Positions 34,403 to 46,514 of a DNA stretch of 64,000 nucleotides are shown here, piece by piece. A program made the translations under genes and the position numbers. Every line of letters begins with the position of its first letter. Position 1 is the stretch's first letter. The DNA lies in contig CM070720.1 of the NCBI GenBank assembly GCA_036346275.1, positions 14,671,278-14,735,277 on the forward strand, read 5' to 3'. The notes under the pieces are model-generated. The model worked only from the letters and a program-made list of their open reading frames with translations. It made no database searches and had not been told where the DNA came from. The DNA is from Otatea glauca (Eukaryota; Streptophyta; Magnoliopsida; Poales; Poaceae).

Positions 34403-35768
34403 ATGACAGGTTCGCAAGCTGAAGCTGTGGATGGAGAGGAGTGTATTCTGAGAAAAGAGTTCAACAACACGCTAAATGTCATCAATGCAAACATCGCAAA
34501 GATTGGTCGAGACAATGATTATAGATTGGAGAGAATAGAGCAAAGCATTGCCAATCCTCTCACAAGAATGGAGAACTTTGAGAGATAGTCGCATCTCAAT
34601 GGTGCTCGAATAGTGGAGGAGCATAAAGAATATGTCGCGGGAGATGATGTGGATGGAGAAGACCGCGATGTCTTCGATGCCCATGTCACTACACAAGATG
34701 TACGACAACAACGACGCCTGAACCACAACCATCATGGTATGAGAGGTAATAATTTTAATCAGCGCAATGGTCGTGGATATGATGATCCTTTTTCTAAATT
34801 CAAATTTACCATACCATCTTTTTCTGGTGCAAATGATGCTGAAATTTGTTTAGATTGGGAAATAACTGTTGAACAAAAAATTAACTCTCATTTAGTTCCT
34901 GAAATACATAGAGTCAGACAAGCTACTAGTGTGTTCAAAGATTTTGCTATCATTGGTGGGATGAAGTAGTTAATTCTGGCTTACAACCTGATACATGGGA
35001 GAGATTAAAGCAAGCTATGCGTAATAGATTCATGCCTCCATCTTATAAACATGATTTACGTAAGAAATTGCAACGCTTGAATTAAGGTAATAGATCTGTA
35101 GAGGAGTACTATCAAGAACTACAAATAGGCATGTTACGTTGTGAGGTATTTGAGGATGAAGAAGATAAGATGGCTAATTTTTATGGGGGTTTACGATGTG
35201 AAATTCAGGACATCATTGATTACAAAGATTATAATGATATCAATAGATTGTTTCAGCTTGCTATGTTGGCAGAAAAAGAATTGCAGGGAAGACAACAAAG
35301 GTCAAGAAGCAACTTCGGTAGTACATCTACACCAAAATCGACGCCAGGGCAAGCCAAATCAACCCCGCCTTTTGCTAATCGGGTTGCTGCCCCCTCCATG
35401 AGTAGGGCGTGTTCAGCAGCACCACCACCACCATCGTGTGCACTCGAGGTGAGTAAATCTACTACTGTGCAGGCACCAACGAAGAGCTCTTCATCGGTTG
35501 CTTCCACGGGTCGTACGACTGGCATTGTGTGCCATCGTTGCAAGGGAATGAGCCATGACATGGAGGATTGCCCAAGTCAGCGAGCGTAAGTCCCCACGAA
35601 AGAAGGTGGGTACATTAGCGTTAGTGAAGTTGAGGATGGATGTGCTCTTGCAGCTAACCTTGCAGATAATGAAGATGACCATGAGATGGATAGTGATGGT
35701 GAGGAGATTTTAGGGACCGCTGCCAAGGAGAATTACAGGATCATAATTGTGCAGCGAGTGTTGAGCGC
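34403..35768 (+). pseudogene. gypsy-2 gag
   Basis: Capsid-nucleocapsid protein. N-terminal coiled piece (34403-34588), then the gag core (GRGYDDPFSKFKFTIPSFSG, DAEICLDWEITVEQKI) from about 34770, a shifted or stopped segment to 35130, and 35131-35589 ending in an intact zinc knuckle CHRCKGMSHDMEDC at 35530-35571. A Ser/Thr/Pro-rich linker precedes the knuckle. In-frame stops (34587, 34967 and others) break it. The knuckle type fits plant CRM-like gags. Confidence 0.8.
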
Positions 35769-35799
35769 TCAAATGGAGCAAGCGTAGAATCTACAACAC

Positions 35800-38700
35800 C
35801 ATAATTTGTTTCAGATTTATCTCATCGTCCAGGACCGTCGTGTTCGTGTGATAATTGATGGTGGGAGTTGCAATAACTTGGTGAGTTCAGATCTGGCCAA
35901 CAAGCTTTGCTTGACCACACGTTCGTATTCTCATCCATACCATATTCAATGGTTCAACAACAGCGGTAAGGTGAAGGTAACACAAACTGCGAAAGTGGAT
36001 TTTTCCATTGGAACATACCATGATTTTGCTGATTTCGATGTAGTGCCTATGCAAGCATGTTCTCTTTTATTAAGCCGTCCATGGGAATTTGATACTGATG
36101 CAACTCATCATGGTAGAAGTAATAAATACACTCTTATGCACAAAGGAAAGAAAATCGCTTTGCTTCCCGTGACACCTGCTGAAATTATGCGATGTGATAA
36201 ATAGAGAGCTCAAAATGAGAATAAAAAGAGTGCACCAGAATCTAAAAATCAGCAAGTAGTTAAGAACGTTTTCCCACCTAAAAAGACAAGAAAGCACCTA
36301 GTTCTCAGTCCAAGGAAATTACATTGAAAGGTGGTGTTATGCTTGCTACAAAATCTAATCTTGATGAAATTAATGAGAATGATGCACCATGCTATGCTTT
36401 AATGTGCAAAGAGGCTTTATTTTCACTTAATGATATTCCTAGCTCTTTGCCTCCTGCTGTCATTAAGCTTTTGTAGGAGTGTGAGGATGTGTTTCCAGCT
36501 GAGTTACCCTTGGGGCTGCCACCTATTAGAGGTATTGAGCACCAAATTGATTTGATTCTGAGAGCGACTTTGCCAAACCGTGCTGCATACAGAACTAATC
36601 CAGAGGAGACTAAGGAAATTCAGTGACAAGTCCAAGAGCTTTTGGACCGAGGGTACGTACGGGAAAGCCTTAGTCCATGTGCCGTTCCTGTTCTTTTGGT
36701 TCCTAAGAAAGATGGTAGTTGGCGTATGTTTGTTGATTGTAGAGCCATTAACAATATTACAATAAGGTATCGTCATCCTATTCCTAGGTTAGAGACATGC
36801 TTGATGAGTTGAGTGGTTTTATTATTTTCACAAAAATTGACTTGCGTAGTGGATACCACCAGATTAGAATGAAATTGTGAGATGGATGGAAAACATCATT
36901 TAAAACTAAGTTCAGTTTATATGAGTGGTTAGTCATACCTTTTGGTTCAACTAATGCACCTTGCACTTTCATGCGTTAGATGAACGAAGTTTTACGTGTT
37001 TTCATTGGAAAATTTGTAGTGTTATATTTTGATGATATTTCGATCTATAGCAAGTCACATAAAGAACACATAGGACATTTGCGTGCTGTTTTTAATATTT
37101 TGAGAGATGCACGTTTGTTTGGTAATCTTGAGAAGTGCACCTTTTACACGGATCGAGTCTCTTTTCTTGGCTATGTTGTTACTCTACAGGGAATTGAAGT
37201 GGATGAAGCAAAAATTGCAGCCATCAAGAGTTAGCCAACCCCTGAGACAGTCACACAGGTGAGAAGTTTTCATGGTCTTGCAGGTTTTTATAGGCGTTTC
37301 GTGAAAGATTTCAGCACCATTGCTGCCCAGCTGAATGAGTTGACAAAGAAGGGCGTATCTTTCCAATGGGGACCAGGACAACAACAAGCTTTTAACATGA
37401 TAAAAGAGAAGCTTACACATACACCTCTACTCCAACTTTAAGATTTCGGTTAGACGTTTGAATTAGAATGTGATGCTTGTGGAATTGGAGTAGGAGGTGT
37501 GCTACTACAAGAAGGTAAACCTGTTGCTTACTTTAGTCAGAAATTGATTGGGCCAACCTTGAATTACTCCACATATGATAAAGAATTGTACGCTTTAGTG
37601 CGAGTATTAGAAATATGGCAACACTATCTTTGGCCTAAGGAGTTCGTTATTCATTCTGATCATGAATCTTTGAAGCACATTAGAAGTCAAGCCAAACTGA
37701 ATAAATGACATGCTAAATGAGTTGAATTCATAGAGTCATTTCCATATATCATTAAACACAAGAGGGGTAAAGACAATGTAATTTTTTATGCGTTATCGAG
37801 GCGATATACTATGTTGTCTCAAGTTGATCATAAAATTTTTGGTTTAGAGACAATAATAGAGTTATATGCCACTGATTTAGACTTTAAAGATGCATTTGAA
37901 AACTGTAGAGAAGGAAGAACATGGAATAAATATGTGCTGAATGATGGATTGTTATATCGTGCTAACAAGCTATGTGTTCTTGCTAGCTCTATTCGCTTTT
38001 TGTTTTTGAAGGAAGCGCGTGGAGGTGGTTTGATGGGCCATTTTGGAGTGAAGAAAACTAAAGATGTACTGGTCATACATTTCTTTTGGCCAAGGATGAG
38101 ACGTGACGTCGAGCGTTACGTGTCACGCTGCACTACGTTCAATAAAGCTAAGTCTTGCTCTAATCCACAAGGTCTTTATATGTCTCTTCCTATTCCTAAC
38201 ATTTAATGGAAGGATATTTCTATGGACTTTGTTTTAGGGTTGCCTAGGATGAAGATTGGGACGGATATTATTTTTGTGGTTGTGGACCGATTTTCTAAAA
38301 TGGCACACTTTATACCTTGTCATAAGAGCGATGATGCTACAAACGTTGCTGATTTGTTTTTCAAGGAGATTGTACGCCTACATGGAGTGCCAAACACAAT
38401 TGTTTCAGATCGTGACGCTAAGTTCTTGAGTCACTTTTGGAGAAGATTATGAAATAAATTAGGGACAAAGCTGTTATTTTCAACTACATGTCATCCCCAA
38501 ACCGACGGACAAACGGAGGTCATCAAACGTACGTTGTCAACCATGTTGAGGACTATTTTAAAGAAGAATTTGAAGTTGTGGGAAGAGTGTTTACCGCACA
38601 TTGAGTTTCCTTATAACAGGTCGGTACACTCTACCACCAAGGTAAGTCCATTTTAGATAGTGTATGGTTTAATCCTTGTGCTCCAATTGATCTTATGTCC

Positions 38701-39153
38701 TTACCTACTTCTAAAAAGGTGAATTTAGATGCTAAGAAGTGTGCTGAATTTATTTTGAAAATGCCTGAAACAACTAAGGAGAACATAGAAAAGATGACTG
38801 TAAAGTATAAGATTGTTGGTAGTCAGGGTACAAAACATTTACCTTTTCAACCGGGTGATCTTGTGTGGCTACATTTGTGAAAATATAGGTTTCCAGATTT
38901 GAGAAAGTCTAAATTAATGCCTCGAGATGATGGTCCTTTTAAAAAACTGGAAAAGATTAAAGATAATGCATATAAGCTTGAGTGGCCTGCAGATTTTGGG
39001 GTTAGTCCCACGTTTAATATTTCAGATTTAAAACCATACGTGGGAGAAGAGGATGAGCTTGAGTCGAGGAAGACTCCAATTCAAGAGGGAGAGGATGATG
39101 GGGACATCGTAATCTCTATGCAGTCTATCCTTGATGTCAACAATTTTACTTGA
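35800..39153 (+). pseudogene. gypsy-2 pol: PR-RT-RNaseH-IN with many single stops
   Basis: Protease 35806-36204 (IIDGGSCNNLVSSDLANKL). RT about 36520-37234, catalytic YFDD at 37025-37036 (VLYFDDISIYSKS). RNase H about 37440-37708 ([33 protein letters not shown]). Integrase from 37811, with the zinc-binding region ([20 protein letters not shown]), the core ([44 protein letters not shown]) and GPF tail (DGPFKKLEKIKDNAYKLEWP). Unlike gypsy-1, frame is mostly kept and damage is nearly all in-frame stops, most one C-to-T or G-to-A step from Arg, Gln or Trp. The catalytic residues seen are intact, but the polyprotein cannot be made as written. Confidence 0.9.
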
Positions 39154-39223
39154 GCATGAAAATTGTCTTCCAAACTCGAGTTTAAGTGCTTAATCATGCT
39201 ACTTTCATTATACTTCTATCTCA

Positions 39224-40045
39224 GGTCGATACCTTATCTACCACGCATATGTTTCTTAACTTTCATGTTCATGAAAGGATGACGATGACCCAATCTGTGC
39301 ATGCACTCATGGCTAGTGGTGCTGCTCGTGAGGCGCATTCTGGAAGGTGAGGTGTCCATCTGGCGCACCCTAACCTGCTGCACCCGGGGTCTCAGACCCA
39401 TAAGACGCAATGTTCCGGCACGCCTGTACAGGAACAAGGAAGCGCCCATGTTAATCAAGAAGCTCAAAGTGAGGAGCTGCCCCTCCACCATCGATGGCGT
39501 AGGTTCTCGTGATGCAAACCTGCATCCTCGAGAGGATGGTGCAAAACACGGAGAACCTCAATACCACCGCAGCATACGGCGGAATGATAGCCATGCAGCC
39601 TCAATCGCGCTTGGCTAAGTTCCAGCGGACTCGCCCGCCAAGTTTATCCACGTCCGCAGATCTGTTGGATGCTGATGATTGGCTCCGTGACATTGAGGGC
39701 AAGCTCAACATCGCATGATGCAATGATGAGGAGAAAGTGCAATATGCTGCGTAATACCTCCAAGGAGCTGCCGCAGAATGGTGGGATAGCTATAAGGCTA
39801 TTCGCCCACCAGGTCAAGTAACCTCATGGGAGGCCTTCAAGGACGTCTTTCGCACCATGCATATTCCTTCGAGCCTTATGGAGATCAAGAAGAGGGAGTT
39901 TTATAACCTCAAGCAAGGTTCCATGTCAGTCATGGACTTCCTCCACCATTTCAATTACCTTGCCCGATATGTCACTGATGAAATACCAAGCGAGGCAAGG
40001 AGGGTCGCTCTCTTTCGGAAAAATGGATTAAAATTGGAAACTTAC
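39224..40045 (+). pseudogene. gypsy-3 gag fragment
   Basis: Part of a third gypsy element. The frame 39509-39718 and its continuation read AKFQRTRPPSLS..., LLDADDWLRDIEGKLNIA, AAAEWWDSYKAIRPPGQV, WEAFKDVFRTMHIPSSLME and MSVMDFLHHFNYLARYVTDE. This matches the gag core of gypsy-1 in motif order but differs clearly in sequence. A leader (TQSVHALMASGAAREAH) precedes it. The gag stops near 40045 with no zinc knuckle, LTR or pol following. Stops at 39716 and 39751 break it. It abuts gypsy-2 at about 39221. Confidence 0.75.
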
Positions 40046-41045
40046 GCTTTCCAAATGGAGAAAGTGTCTTTTTCTTTTTGGGCCTGCTGAATTAAGCACA
40101 ACAGCTGACAATAGGGGCCCACGGTCAGTGACTGGCTTGGCTCAAAGAGAGGAGGAGACTGATGGGAGGGTCCCAATGGTCAGTCTCATGAAGCAGAGCC
40201 GACAACAAAGATCTTTTTCAACGGTGAGGAGAAGGCGGCGTGGCTCGGGCGAGGGTTCTAGATGGTTAAAGGAGTTGAGGGGAGGTTAGAGCACCAGTCT
40301 ATGGCGGACGATGATCACTGGAGATAGCTGACGGCAGCACGATGCGACGACGGCTACGACTAAATGGAGAAAATGCAATGTCAGGCTACATCGTGCTCAA
40401 ACAACATGGGGGAAAGCACTAGGGCAATTAGGATGCTCCATTTTTCTACCTTGGGGTGGTGGAGGATGGTTGAGGAGGATTGCCACCATGCAACTCGAGA
40501 CAGAGAAGAAGGTGGTGGTTCGGTGATGCTACAGCCTTTCGGGGCAGAAATTGAGGTGATGGACAAGTTCAAGGAGTCACAAAGGAATTCCAGACCAGCG
40601 CAATTGAGAAATGGTCTACCAGGTGCTCCAATTAAGGTTGTCCTAGTTCTTAGGCGCTAAGCGGCAATGGAGGAGATTGGCGACCCAATTTGCTTTGGCT
40701 CGGGAAAGAGATGAGTTAGGGGGTGTGGGGAAGCAATGGTGAAGCGATGTTTGGCATTTATTGGCGAAGGAGAGCTATGACGCCGCAATTGCTATAGAGA
40801 ACTAAGGTGAGGCGGTGCAGAAATTCTACGTGCCAGGGCGTCACAGGATATGGAGAGGCTTGCCATGCCAGAGCATGGGCTACTATTGTCTTATACGGCG
40901 TTGCTTGGTGGCGTAGCTCAAGATTGATCAAGTGGCTTGATAGGGCAGCACAGTGAGGGAATGGCGGTGTTGAGTTAAGGAGAAGAGGAAGCAAAGGTGG
41001 CGCTGGAGCAGGGTTGGATTCATACGGTGTGGGAAAGCTCAGACT
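40046..41045. other. Unassigned G-rich sequence left of LTR D
   Basis: No gene recognised. G- and GA-rich, with GAGGTGG/GGAGAAG-type sequence similar in composition to the internal part of LTR C (49200-50160). Likely a fragment of another gypsy LTR or leader whose other half is 53722-54149, since LTR D inserted into it. A 98-codon frame at 40364-40660 has no recognisable motif and I do not call it. Confidence 0.35.
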
Positions 41046-41050
41046 AAAGC
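41046..41050. repeat. Target site duplication of LTR D (left)
   Basis: AAAGC; the right copy at 53717-53721 is AAATC, one mismatch, which is expected for an old insertion. Confidence 0.7.
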
Positions 41051-41710
41051 TGTCGGGACCCGAATATGCAAATTCGGACCCTTTATGTATACTGCACTAG
41101 TCCAGGATCACACTAGTGCACACAACCTCAACATCGAAAGACATCATATATTAAATAATACTAGTTGAATGACCTTATGGTCAACTTACATGACTATGCC
41201 TCGCAAGGCTGAAAAAACAAATTAAACTGCAGCGAAATAAAAACGTAAATAAACCACTCAATATACCATAGGCAACTGACAAGGCTCGCACCCTAAACAT
41301 TCGTCTCCTCCTGGTACTCCTTCTCCAGCACTGATGTAGACTCCTCAACTGGTGATGTTGTTGTTGGCAAGGGTGAGTACTTAAAGCACTCAACAAATTG
41401 TGCACAGAATGCAATTCTATATAACTATATGCAAAGCTTATTCCAAAGGAATGGCTAACATGGCTCTTTTGCAGTAAAGCAGCATTTGTAAATGGATAGA
41501 GTAAGTAGATTGTAAAGATAGTAAAACAAATAACAGTAATTGATAGATTCAGCATTTCTCAAGTAAACCAAGTTTCCAATCCTAAGTCAAGTTCCAAACC
41601 ATGTAATGGTAACCTGCCATCTATCCCAAGTTTCCATTTAATTAAAATCTAACCCTTAACTGTAATTTTTGAGCATTGCTCAATACCGCGAGCACGGCTA
41701 TCCGAATAGA

Positions 41711-41745
41711 TTTACACTCTGCAGAGGTTATGCACTTTACCCACA
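41711..41745. repeat. Conserved LTR block (copy in LTR D)
   Basis: TTTACACTCTGCAGAGG... CACTTTACCCACATGA, the counterpart of 4941-4977 and 14184-14220. Confidence 0.8.
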
Positions 41746-44219
41746 TGACATGATCGTCTCTTGTTGCCATGCAATTAACAAACTTCCTTTGGTGTGTCAG
41801 TAGAGAGATCATGACAAAGCCTTTACAAAGCTCTGACTTAACCCAGTACTACTCACTACGGTTTCAACACTGGTAGGTCTAGTTACCACATCCAGGGCCC
41901 CCCTCTTGCACCATGTTGAAAGTTCAATCTACATTAAGTTGGTTTTGGTGTTAATGACAAATCTAATATTGAGACTAACTCTTTTGATAATCATAATATT
42001 GATTAGTCACAATTATTAATTAGCGACAAATCATTTATGAGAATAACTCTTTTGTTGAGCTTAACTCTTATTAGTCTTTTTTGGATGAAAAGGATGGAAA
42101 TATCAAAGGTATGCATTCGAGTTCATATTATCATATTTTGTTGTATTCTTTGATGTCAAATATGTTATGATTTTATTGATAAATCTAAATGTGAGACTAA
42201 TGTATTTATTGAGTATATTTTTGAATTGTCTCATGAAAAAGAAAAATAGAAGTCCAAAAGGTATGTATCCAATACAACTTTATTATTTCTAGATACATTC
42301 CTTGGATTCAAGACAAAGGGTGAACTCCACCATTGTTTTAACGTTAAGATGTGCATTTTGTTTCCAACTCCATATATACATGAATGCGCATATTTAGGGG
42401 GAGTTCATGCTTAATCTTGATGTTTCAATAGTATTGATCTAATTCATCTTTCTATATTAAGGATCATTACTTTGAAACAACCCCTTGAGTATATTTAACA
42501 TGTGTAGTTGTAGTATACTCATGGGAATATAAGATAAACTCCAAAGCAATCAAAAATTGAATATGTGCATATTGATTCAAGTTCAATTATTTGTTTGCAC
42601 ACATCTAATGGAGTTTATTCTGTAATTAATGGTATTAAGAGTATTAATCCCTTTTCACCACTCCATATAAATTAGATCATTACTTTTAGATTCCATCGAA
42701 TTGAGTATATGAAACTTGTGTAGTTAATATATACTCATGACAATTTAAATACAATTTAAATTGTGTTCGGATACCATTCAATCAACAAAGAACTAGTCAT
42801 GTGTTGATGGTTCACTTTGTCGATCCTAGGGCAATCGAAAGTTCTTATGTATATGAAGCATTAGTTGCATTAGTATACTCAAGACACAATTAATTTTTCA
42901 ATCAATTCTCTTTGGGTTGTGGTCAATCATTAAAGGATAAGATCAAAGGATCTTGGGAGCATCCATTATATGTTAATGGAGTGCATTGATGATTAAGACA
43001 ACATGTGTTTTGGACTAACACTTTCAACGAGTTTGAAATAGGTTAAGTCCAAGGTCGATATGGATAAATGGGACAAGTACGTAATCATATGTTGATAAGT
43101 ATCAAGATGAAGATCTCGACTTGGAGAGAAAACGATTGGTCATCGTGAAAGCTCCAAGTGGTTGCGAGAGGCAAAGGTATAACTAGCTAGGGCTAAGGAT
43201 ATGTTCCTAGTCTTTTAGCGATCACAGTGTTTGGATGGGAGACCGAGTTGCTAGTATAGATTGTCGTTCTATTAAGAAGGGTCGAGTCTTATAGCTTGAG
43301 CTTCATCATGTGTTGATGAACTCAATCCGGTTCACTCTAGCTCACTCTCTTGGTTGGTTCTTGCATGAGCTAAGTATTTACATGTGTTGAAATAAAGGGA
43401 GCTCGTACTTGCTTCTTATTGAATCTTGATTTGGTTTCTGCATAGAGCTATGGATTTGCATGTGTTGCAAAAGGGACATAGCTTATGCAAGTTGGTTTAA
43501 GTGGTTGTTTGTATGGAGCTAGATATTTACATATGTTGCAAATAGAGAGCTCATGTATCGGAGTCTTAGCTTGTGACTTGATTATGTGTTGATCATCACA
43601 AAGGCTAAGATAGGTTTATGTTTTGTGTTTGCAAAATGAGTTTTTGCAAAATATGGTTTAATTGAATATTATCTTGGAGTATGTGAATAGGGTTTGCAAA
43701 TGTGTTTGCAAATTGGTTTGATCATGTGTTGATCATCACAGGGCTCAAAGATATGATCTTGATTGCTCTTGTTTGCAAGATTTATATTTGCAAATGTGTT
43801 TTGCAAAATATTGGTGTTCATGCATTTGATAATGGAGCATGTGATTAAAATTTGCAAATATATTTTGTAAAATTATTTTGATCATGACTTGATCTTCACA
43901 CAGCTCAATATTTGATCTTATTGACTCTCTCTAGCTTGTAGTCATTATCATGATCAAGTCTATGTGTTGGATTTCGAGAAATCAGATTTTAGTCTTGAAT
44001 GACTATATTAGAGTCTTTGTTTTTGTGATATTTAAAAATATCTATGGTTTCTTAAATCTTGAAAATAGTTGGAGATTTTATCTCTCTTGATAAGCTTCAC
44101 ATAGAGTCCAAGATCACCTAAATCGGAGTTCGAAGTAAAAAGTTATGATCGTTTTGTTGGCTGAAACAGCCCCAGAGGCGGTGTAAAAATACAAGAGAGG
44201 TGCTTTTTGGTTGAAATAG

Positions 44220-44255
44220 CCGGTGCTACCAGTCCTAGATAGGCGATAGCACTGG
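44220..44255. repeat. Hairpin copy 1 in LTR A (imperfect)
   Basis: CCGGTGCTACCAGTCCTAGA followed by TAGGCGATAGCACTGG; the arms pair imperfectly. It is a diverged duplicate of 44321-44356. Confidence 0.65.
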
Positions 44256-44320
44256 AGGTACTATAGACACGTCTAGCTTTTGGTATTTTTAATACACGAA
44301 AGTGACCGTTGAGCTTGGGG

Positions 44321-44356
44321 CCGGTGCTACCGGTCCTAGATGGGCAGTAGCACCGG
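44321..44356. repeat. Hairpin copy 2 in LTR A
   Basis: Perfect 10-bp arms CCGGTGCTAC (44321-44330) and GTAGCACCGG (44347-44356) around a 16-nt loop, about 55 bp upstream of the TATA box. Such palindromes just upstream of an LTR promoter may be regulatory; function inferred. Confidence 0.75.
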
Positions 44357-44410
44357 GTTTGCTGCACTTTTTGCCTGTTTTGCCCCCAACGGCTAGTTTT
44401 CTTTGGGGGG

Positions 44411-44420
44411 CTATAAAAAG
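44411..44420 (+). promoter_or_regulatory. TATA box of LTR A
   Basis: CTATAAAAAG, a near-consensus plant TATA box, with repeats of GCATGTGTTGCA downstream. Confidence 0.75.
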
Positions 44421-45473
44421 AGCCTTGGGGCTGGCATTTGGGTGTTGCTGACTTTGGGGAAGGTTTGTGGGAGTTGTGTGCATGTGTTGCTCTCTTCCAT
44501 TTGGTTTTTGAGTTAAGAGTGAGCCCTATTTGCATGTGTTGCATTTATGAGAGGATTGAGAGCCTCTTATGCATGTGTTGCACTTGAGGGAAGCCTTGTG
44601 CATGTATTGCACTCAGTAATCACCTTTATGCATGTATTGCACTTGGTGAGGATCAAGCTAGAGGTCTTGGTTTGTTACTCTTGGTGTTTGCCGACACCTA
44701 TACGGCGTGTGGAGGCATCGTGCCCGGTGACCTTCTCAAGGAGATTGTGAGAAGGCCTAGCAAAGTTATGAAGGTCAGAGCTCGCCTACCCAGAGGGGGA
44801 AAGAGTTACCACTAGTGGAATCGAGGTGTGTGCTCAATTCGTAGAGCTGGTCCAAAGTGTTTTGGGCTTGCCTCAACGTGGATTAGGGGAGACCGGCAAG
44901 TCTTCGAACACCATGGTAAAAAGTATTGTGTCTCCTTGTGTATGCTTGCAATTCCTTATTTATATTGTTGCAATTTACATTCCTAGAATTAAATTGTTTG
45001 CTTGTCTTTAGGATTGTAATTTATTGTTGGAGACATAATTAGCTAGTGCACTTAGTGAGCCTAGTTGATTTAGGCTTTAATTTGTCAAAACCTTAGTTTA
45101 TCGCTTTCATACTGATTATTGTTTATGTTTTGACATAGAGATCTATAGAGCGTGTATTTAGTTAGAAGAATTTTTAAAGCAGCCTATTCACCCCTCTAGT
45201 TGGCATCCATGATCTTACACATGTGAGTTGATCCGTGCGAGGACTGGTTACCTCAACTCGGGACTCACACTGCCATTGGTAGTACCAAAGCTAAAACATT
45301 GCTAATTAATCAGCTAGGTTGTCCCATACCAGACATGTGGTTGCATAATTGACTCAGGTCAAAGGCTTGCAAGGTTAAGTCCTTAAGATGTTTGAGGCAA
45401 GACTTCCACATACCATCTGCCATTCGGCCCACCTTGGCACACTTGCTCCTTGCCACTTGCCCCAATCTAAATG

Positions 45474-45478
45474 ATTAC
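45474..45478. repeat. Target site duplication of LTR B (left)
   Basis: ATTAC, repeated at 51614-51618. Confidence 0.9.
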
Positions 45479-45745
45479 TGTCGATGTCCAAGACCTTGGG
45501 TCCCATAATCGTGCTTACGTAAATTTTTTTATGGATAGGCCCCTGGATACTGAAATGGACACGATGGAAATAATAGGAATGCTTCTTTCTTAGCCAAGCG
45601 CCTTATGACAGAGAGTTTAGATTACAAGATAATCTATGCGATTACATAGGGTGCAAGAGTTTGCTAATGTCTGATGCCAGATGATTGTATGATGAATCCA
45701 TCCGCTTTACAATGAGGATTGGCTCCTTATTTATCCTTGATGAAG

Positions 45746-45750
45746 AGGCG
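45746..45750. repeat. Target site duplication of LTR C (left)
   Basis: AGGCG, repeated at 51252-51256. Confidence 0.95.
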
Positions 45751-46477
45751 TGTAACGACCCCCATTTTCGCAAAAATGCAAAAATGGAAATCTAATGCGC
45801 ATACAGTACTAGTCCCATGATCAGTGGCTAGTACGCACATTTTGAACAATTGGAATCACATCCATACATCATTTTATTAAAGCAGAAGCTGTTTGTACAA
45901 TATATTCTTATAACTCAGAGTATATAAATATAGCAGCAGAAGAAGCAAAGTCTTGTAGTGTGCCCATCCAATCTTTTAGGCAACTGACAAGGCATAATCC
46001 CTAGAAAGGTCGCTTTATTAAAATTCCCGCATCCTGCAACGAAAAGAGATCTTTCGAAGCTTCGCTATCTTTTCCCACCTAAAACAACATAATAAGCAAG
46101 GGTGAGTACTTTACGTACTCCGCAAGACATTAGCCATTTCAAAGGAAAAGCTTCTACGGCTAATTTGCATGAAGCGAAATTGAAATTGTAAATCAAGTTG
46201 TCATTTGCAAACGGAATTTGTAAGAGAAAATTTGACTGATAAGAAATAACTAAAGCATAGGTAATACTCACAGCCCTTCGCGAGCATTGAATAATTCAAT
46301 GATCCAATAATCCAATTCCGACATATCCATTCCTTGCCAACAAGTGTCATAACCATAATCTTTGCCAAAACAAAGCACATCAGGTGAAAATCATCCCATT
46401 TTGGAAATAGTAAAACTTCTAACCATGTGATGACGTTACCAAGTGTCTTTGATCGTAGGCACGGTTAATTAATTAGA

Positions 46478-46514
46478 TTTACACTTTACAGAGATGTACA
46501 ACTTTACCCACAAG
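46478..46514. repeat. Conserved LTR block (diverged copy in LTR C)
   Basis: TTTACACTTTACAGAGATG... ACTTTACCCACAAGACATGA. It aligns with the LTR D block, including the downstream CTTCCTTTGGTGTG(C/T)C and CATGAC shared by C and D. Confidence 0.7.

Larger units (their letters stand above)
31498..39220 (+). mobile_element. gypsy-2: Ty3/gypsy retrotransposon, CRM-like, lacks 3' LTR
   Basis: Inserted in CACTA-2. Seen: 5' LTR 31498-33143, PBS-like sequence 33144-33159, leader to 34402, gag to about 35768 and pol to 39153. After the last pol codons there are only about 70 bp before unrelated gag sequence of another element begins, so the 3' LTR and right duplication are missing (left flank AGAGT, 31493-31497). 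The pol tail (DLKPYVGEEDELESRKTPIQEGEDDGD) lacks a chromodomain and resembles the C-terminus of CRM-lineage elements; this lineage call is from memory and moderate. Confidence 0.85.
41914..45219 (+). mobile_element. LTR A: 3.3 kb solo LTR (probably copia) inside LTR D
   Basis: Interrupts LTR D between CTTGCACCATG and CATGTGAGTTG, so CATG (41912-41915 and 45220-45223) is repeated; the exact edge is uncertain by two to four bases. Start TGTTGAAAGTTCAA; end CCTATTCACCCCTCTAGTTGG...CTTACA. A TATA box (44411-44420) lies about 0.8 kb before the end. No gag or pol. The end sequence recalls long-LTR SIRE/Maximus-like copia families (memory). Internal features: many CATGTGTTG motifs and a GGTGCTACCGG hairpin. 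Confidence 0.7.

Noticed and set aside
40364..40660. 98-codon plus-strand frame
   Set aside because: No recognisable domain and located in probable LTR or leader debris.
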